Shown here piece after piece: positions 59,413 to 64,000 of a DNA stretch of 64,000 bases (its first letter is position 1; the number at the start of each line of letters is the position of its first letter). The stretch is from Gammaproteobacteria bacterium. GTDB lineage: Bacteria; Pseudomonadota; Gammaproteobacteria; Pseudomonadales; Halieaceae. The notes under the pieces are model-generated. The model was given only the letters and a program-made list of their open reading frames with translations. It made no database searches and was not told where the DNA came from. The stretch lies in contig JAUICG010000013.1 in assembly GCA_030427485.1 (NCBI GenBank), positions 79,517-143,516 on the forward strand, written 5' to 3'. Both the position numbers and the translations under genes were made by a program.

Positions 59413-59465
59413 GGCCCGACCTGCGCGGCCCGACCTGCGCGGCCCGACCTGCGCGGCCCGACCTG
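59413..59465. repeat. 14-bp tandem repeat, 3.8 copies
   Basis: GGCCCGACCTGCGC occurs three times in full (59413, 59427, 59441) plus 11 bases of a fourth copy, with no mismatches, in the spacer between divergent rph and yicC. The perfect identity suggests recent expansion. Confidence 0.95.
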
Positions 59466-59528
59466 TATGCACCAGAGACAAGCTGCTACACTCGCTGCCC
59501 TGCCGCACAACAAAGGCCCGCGACCTGA

Positions 59529-60395
59529 ATGATTCAAAGCATGACCGCTTTTGCGCGTGAAAGCGCCGCCACCCGACAGGGCGTCCTGACGGTGGAACTG
59601 CGCTCGGTAAACCAGCGCTATCTGGACTGCAGCTTCAAGCTGCCGGATGCCCTGCGGGCCCTGGAACCGCGCCTGCGCGACAAGGCAAGCGCTGCCCTCT
59701 CCAGAGGTAAACTCGACTGTATGATCCGGCTGCAGTCGCACCCGACCCAGTCCGGTGAACTCGAGATCGACGGAGACGGGTTGGACGCTCTGATGGCTGC
59801 GGTACGGCGCATTCAGCCGCTGCTGGACAACCCGGCGCCGGTCAGCCCATTGGATGTCCTGCAATTCCCCGGCATTTACAGCGCCCCGGAAGAACCTGAA
59901 GAAGAGCTGCGCGAGCAGGCCCTGTCGCTGTTCACCGACGCACTGGCCAGCTTGCAACAAAACCGCCGACGGGAAGGTGGCAAACTGGCTACGCTGATAC
60001 AGGATCGCCTGGCACAAGTCGCTGCCGCTGTAGCAGCTACCCGGGAAATACTGCCCGCTTTGATACAGCAGCAACGCGATCGCATCATTGCACGAATTGC
60101 TGACCTCGAAGCGGAGGTTGACCAGGGCCGCCTCGAGCAGGAACTGGTCTATCTGGCGCAGAAGGCGGATGTCGACGAAGAACTGGATCGGCTGGTCGCG
60201 CACATTGACGAGGTGCAACGCACACTGGATAAGGGCGGGCCCTGCGGTCGACGGCTGGATTTCCTGATGCAGGAACTGAACCGGGAGGCCAATACCCTGT
60301 CTTCCAAGTCCCAGTCCGCCAGTACCACCCAGAACGCGGTGGAACTGAAAGTGCTGATCGAGCAGATGCGCGAACAGATCCAGAATATCGAATAG
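59529..60395 (+). CDS. yicC: YicC family endoribonuclease
   Basis: 288 residues. [11 protein letters not shown] at the N-terminus, [16 protein letters not shown] and the C-terminal [23 protein letters not shown], then DAxxx-like [18 protein letters not shown] are diagnostic. A member of the YicC/YloC endoribonucleases. First of the yicC-gmk-rpoZ-spoT-ridA run and divergent from rph. Confidence 0.95.
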   Translation: MIQSMTAFARESAATRQGVLTVELRSVNQRYLDCSFKLPDALRALEPRLRDKASAALSRGKLDCMIRLQSHPTQSGELEIDGDGLDALMAAVRRIQPLLDNPAPVSPLDVLQFPGIYSAPEEPEEELREQALSLFTDALASLQQNRRREGGKLATLIQDRLAQVAAAVAATREILPALIQQQRDRIIARIADLEAEVDQGRLEQELVYLAQKADVDEELDRLVAHIDEVQRTLDKGGPCGRRLDFLMQELNREANTLSSKSQSASTTQNAVELKVLIEQMREQIQNIE

Positions 60396-61043
<648 letters not shown>

Positions 61044-61118
61044 ATGCCGCGCACCGCCGGGGAGGACCCACTGGCGACCGGAACTATTTGCGCTGGACGC
61101 ACCCGGGGTACATTGCGC

Positions 61119-61124
61119 TATAAT
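61119..61124 (+). promoter_or_regulatory. Consensus -10 element of the rpoZ-spoT promoter
   Basis: TATAAT, a perfect -10, in the 214-base gmk-rpoZ gap. A possible -35 TGGACG lies 19 bases upstream. The start would be near 61131, giving a leader of about 127 bases. Confidence 0.6.
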
Positions 61125-61133
61125 TGACGGTTC

Positions 61134-61188
61134 CGCCGGGTCAGCTTCGCTGTCCCGGCGAAGTGCGGGCGCCTGTCTATTCGCCCGC
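61134..61188 (+). other. Tandem hairpins in the rpoZ leader
   Basis: CGCCGGG (61134-61140) pairs with CCCGGCG (61154-61160), and GCGGGCG (61165-61171) pairs with CGCCCGC (61182-61188). Both stems are seven perfect pairs, and neither is followed by a T run. Possibly an mRNA stabilising or regulatory leader. Confidence 0.5.
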
Positions 61189-61257
61189 CCTGCCTTACAT
61201 CACCCGCGCCGCGAGGGACTGGCCCTGCGGTGCACGCAAAATGGGAAGTATTTGAGA

Positions 61258-61518
61258 ATGGCACGCGTAACCGTTGAAGATTGTCTGGAAAATGTCGCTA
61301 ACCGTTTCGAACTGGTAATGGTTGCCAGCAAACGCGCCCGGCAGCTGGCCACCGGCGGCCGAGACCCGATGGTCCTGGAGGAATCAGACAAGCCCACAGT
61401 AATCGCCCTGCGCGAAATTGCCGAGGGCCTCGTGTCCAGCGATATCCTGAAGCGAGAGAGCGAAATAGACGCCGAGGAAGAGCTGGCAGACGTAATGGAG
61501 GCCACTGAAACCCTGTAA
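61258..61518 (+). CDS. rpoZ: RNA polymerase omega subunit
   Basis: 86 residues. [19 protein letters not shown] and the LATGG and [13 protein letters not shown] segments are the omega signature. Helps beta-prime folding and forms one ppGpp binding site of RNA polymerase. ATG 61258 gives the family N-terminus. Followed by spoT after 53 bases. Confidence 0.97.
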   Translation: MARVTVEDCLENVANRFELVMVASKRARQLATGGRDPMVLEESDKPTVIALREIAEGLVSSDILKRESEIDAEEELADVMEATETL

Positions 61519-61571
61519 CAGAGTTTCCTCACGCTGCGGGCATCCTCTGTCAAGGGTCTTGAGTTCACGAC

Positions 61572-63689
61572 ATGCAAACCCTGGATGCCCTGAATACCAC
61601 CCTGCGCAGTTACCTCAATCCCGAGCAGGCCAACCACGTCAATCGCGCTTACTTCTTCGCTGAGCAGGCTCACTACGGCCAGCGGCGGCGCAGTGGCGAG
61701 CCCTATGTGACCCACCCCCTCGCCGTTGCCGGCATCCTCGCCGACATGCACATGGATCACCAGAGTCTGATCGCCGCCATGCTGCACGATGTCATCGAGG
61801 ACACAGGTATTGAGAAGTTCGCGATAGGCGAGCAATTCGGTTCAACCGTGGCAGAGCTTGTCGACGGCGTGAGCAAGCTGACGCAGATGGAGTTCGGGTC
61901 GCTGGAAGAGAAGCAGGCCGAGAATTTCCAGAAAATGGCACTGGCCATGGCCCAGGATATCCGCGTTATCCTGGTAAAACTGGCCGATCGCCTGCACAAC
62001 ATGCGCACCCTCGGGGTCCTGAACTCCGCCAAAGCGCGGCGCATTGCGCGCGAGACCCTCGAGATTTACTCACCGATCGCGATGCGGCTGGGTATGAATT
62101 CAGTGCGGATGGAGTTCGAAGATCTCGGTTTCAAGGCCCTCTATCCGATGCGCGCCAGCCGCATTGATGCCGCGCTGCGCCAGGCCAGGGGGCATCGCAA
62201 GGAACTGGTGGAAAAAGTCCGGCACCAGATCGAGGCCACACTGCAGCAGGAAGGTCACGATGTCGCTGTACTTGGTCGCGAAAAGCACCTGTACAGTATT
62301 TACAAGAAGATGAAATCCAAGCGTAAATCCTTTTCCGAGATCATGGATATTTACGCGTTTCGTATCATCGTGGACTCTGTGGATACCTGCTACCGCGTGC
62401 TTGGCTGCATACACAGCCTGTACAAGCCGGTGCCAGGGGAGTTCAAGGATTACATCGCCATTCCCAAGGCCAATGGCTATCAATCCCTGCACACAGTGCT
62501 GATGGGTATGCACGGCGTGCCCATCGAAGTCCAGATCCGCACCCAGGAGATGGAGGACATGGCCAACAACGGTATCGCCGCCCACTGGCTTTACAAGAGT
62601 GACGACCAGTCCCCCAAAGGCACTCACGCGCGCGCCCGCGAATGGGTGCAGGGCCTGCTCGAAATGCAGCAGCGTGCCGGCAACTCGCTGGAATTCATCG
62701 AGAGTGTCAAGATCGACCTGTTCCCGGATGAGATTTATGTCTTCACGCCAAAGGGCCATATCCTGGAATTGCCGCGACGCGCCACGGCCGTCGACTTCGC
62801 CTACGCGGTGCACACGGATGTCGGCAACAGTTGCGTCGCCTGTCGAATCAACCGGCGCCTGGCGCCCTTGTCAGAACCCCTGCAGAGCGGGCAGACCGTT
62901 GAAATCCTGACCTCGTCCGGCGCGCGTCCCAATCCCTCCTGGCTCGATTACGCTGTCACCGCGAAAGCCCGTTCGAATATCCACCACTTCCTGAAATACC
63001 AGACCAGGGATGACTCGGTAGCGCTGGGGCGCAGCCTGCTGGACAAGTCGCTGGCCAGCTTCGGCAGCAGCCTGGAGAGCCTTCCCGAGAAAAAGCTCGC
63101 GGATTTCCTCGCGCAACATCGGTATGACAGCCTGGACGACCTGCTCGAAGAGATAGCCCGCGGCAGCCGCCTGCCAACGTTCACCTCGCAGCAGCTGCTC
63201 AGCGGCCTGCATGAAAGCCAGCCGCAGCAGATGAACGGATCGGACGAGCCGGTCGCCATCTGCGGCACCGAGGGCTTCATGGTCAGTTATGCACGGTGTT
63301 GCCACCCCATTCCCGGTGATCCGATAGAGGGCTACCTGAGCCTCGAGAAGGGCGTGGTCGTGCACCGTGAGCAGTGCAAGAACCTGGTGGACATGCGCGA
63401 TCACAACGAGCGTCGCATCGCCTTGCGCTGGGACAGCTCTGTGAAGGGTGAATACCGCGCTGAGCTGCGAGTGGAAGTCGAAAACCGCCGCGGCATGATC
63501 GCCGTCATCGCCACACGGATCAACAGTATGGGCGTCAACATCGAGAAAATCTCCACCGACGACAAGGACTACCAGTTCACCTACGTCAACCTCGAAATGA
63601 TGGTCCAGGGCCGCATACACCTCGCCCGAATCATGAAACGCCTGCGCACGATCAAGCATGTACGCAAGGTCACCCGGATCAAGAATTGA
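61572..63689 (+). CDS. spoT: Bifunctional (p)ppGpp synthetase/hydrolase SpoT
   Basis: 705 residues with the RelA/SpoT order: HD hydrolase domain with AAMLHDVIEDTG (about 70-80), synthetase domain with YQSLHT, TGS domain near 390-450 and ACT domain at the C-terminus. The HD motif is intact, so hydrolysis is expected; the synthetase may be weak as in other SpoT. The rpoZ-spoT gene order is typical. Stop is 16 bases before ridA. Confidence 0.97.
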   Translation: MQTLDALNTTLRSYLNPEQANHVNRAYFFAEQAHYGQRRRSGEPYVTHPLAVAGILADMHMDHQSLIAAMLHDVIEDTGIEKFAIGEQFGSTVAELVDGVSKLTQMEFGSLEEKQAENFQKMALAMAQDIRVILVKLADRLHNMRTLGVLNSAKARRIARETLEIYSPIAMRLGMNSVRMEFEDLGFKALYPMRASRIDAALRQARGHRKELVEKVRHQIEATLQQEGHDVAVLGREKHLYSIYKKMKSKRKSFSEIMDIYAFRIIVDSVDTCYRVLGCIHSLYKPVPGEFKDYIAIPKANGYQSLHTVLMGMHGVPIEVQIRTQEMEDMANNGIAAHWLYKSDDQSPKGTHARAREWVQGLLEMQQRAGNSLEFIESVKIDLFPDEIYVFTPKGHILELPRRATAVDFAYAVHTDVGNSCVACRINRRLAPLSEPLQSGQTVEILTSSGARPNPSWLDYAVTAKARSNIHHFLKYQTRDDSVALGRSLLDKSLASFGSSLESLPEKKLADFLAQHRYDSLDDLLEEIARGSRLPTFTSQQLLSGLHESQPQQMNGSDEPVAICGTEGFMVSYARCCHPIPGDPIEGYLSLEKGVVVHREQCKNLVDMRDHNERRIALRWDSSVKGEYRAELRVEVENRRGMIAVIATRINSMGVNIEKISTDDKDYQFTYVNLEMMVQGRIHLARIMKRLRTIKHVRKVTRIKN

Positions 63690-63705
63690 ATACTGGAGAA
63701 CTCTC

Positions 63706-64000
63706 TTGAGCAACCGCGCCATTATCTCGACCCCCGACGCCCCCGACGCCATCGGCCCCTACTCCCAGGCGGTCAAGGTGGGCAATACCGTTTGGCTTTC
63801 CGGCCAGATTCCACTGGTGCCCGGCACAACGGAACTGGTCGCCGGCGACATCACCGCACAGGCAACGCAGGTATTCAAAAACCTCGGCGCCGTGGCCGAG
63901 GCGGCTGGCGGCAGCCTGCAGCACGCCGTCAAGATCAACATTTCACTGGTCGACCTGCAGCATTTCGCAGCAGTGAATGAGGTGATGGCGCAGTTTCTGG
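63706..64000 (+). CDS. ridA: RidA family enamine/imine deaminase, N-terminal part
   Basis: The window ends inside this gene; 98 complete codons are visible of an expected 126-130. APDAIGPYSQAVKVGN and VWLSGQIPLVP are the RidA signature. It hydrolyses reactive 2-aminoacrylate made by PLP enzymes. The start is TTG at 63706, with GGAGAA 5 bases before it. Last of the yicC-gmk-rpoZ-spoT-ridA run. Confidence 0.93.
   Translation, partial: MSNRAIISTPDAPDAIGPYSQAVKVGNTVWLSGQIPLVPGTTELVAGDITAQATQVFKNLGAVAEAAGGSLQHAVKINISLVDLQHFAAVNEVMAQFL

Overview
The window is a dense, roughly 58-62% GC (by eye) gammaproteobacterial chromosome segment with about 65 protein genes and no rRNA, tRNA, CRISPR array or insertion sequence that I can see. 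Much of it follows the Pseudomonas gene order (gshB-tonB-yqgE-ruvX; pilU/pilT; yggS-proC-yggT-metX-metW-rdgB-hemW; rpoH-ftsX-ftsE-ftsY/rsmD-coaD; rpmB-rpmG-radC-coaBC-algC-argB; pyrE/crc/rph/yicC-gmk-rpoZ-spoT-ridA). SlmA, a PEP-CTERM protein, Coq4 and a CIRCE element are not typical of Pseudomonas. My inference is a marine or aquatic member of the Cellvibrionales/Halieaceae neighbourhood; this is not proven by the sequence.

Region by region. 1-3317: end of rpiA, a VOC protein, and a divergent pair of D-2-hydroxyglutarate dehydrogenase and serA. 3595-8651: a TonB-dependent receptor, a TPR-sulfotransferase and an alpha/beta hydrolase. 8696-14023 (minus strand): tkt-epd-pgk-fba, a central sugar phosphate operon. 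14211-19698 (plus strand): a SahR-like regulator followed by metK, ahcY, metF and rsmE, i.e. the S-adenosylmethionine cycle, with a perfect 20-bp palindrome over the regulator's promoter. 19705-25222: variable genes (membrane-anchored esterase, PEP-CTERM protein with a sigma-54 promoter, glycine-zipper lipoprotein, Rap1a/Tai-like secreted protein, Coq4, diguanylate cyclase). 25643-38253: conserved glutathione, pilus-retraction, proline, methionine and heme-chaperone genes. 38319-41467: an AT-richer insertion with a periplasmic PQQ dehydrogenase and an SDR carrying an export signal. 41574-47862: trmB, DUF423, the rpoH-fts cluster, rsmD and coaD. 47889-64000: DNA repair, ribosomal proteins, coenzyme A, AlgC, arginine and pyrimidine genes, crc, and the yicC-gmk-rpoZ-spoT-ridA run, cut by the window end.

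The regulatory DNA holds the most interest: a perfect CIRCE element in the rpoH leader, the SahR-type operator on a nearly leaderless promoter, a -24/-12 promoter with an upstream palindrome for the PEP-CTERM gene, a terminator-like perfect palindrome in the serA leader, and a structured rpoZ leader. No complete unknown system (phage defence, secretion, biosynthetic cluster) is evident; the best candidate for undescribed biology is the PQQ dehydrogenase / exported SDR pair.
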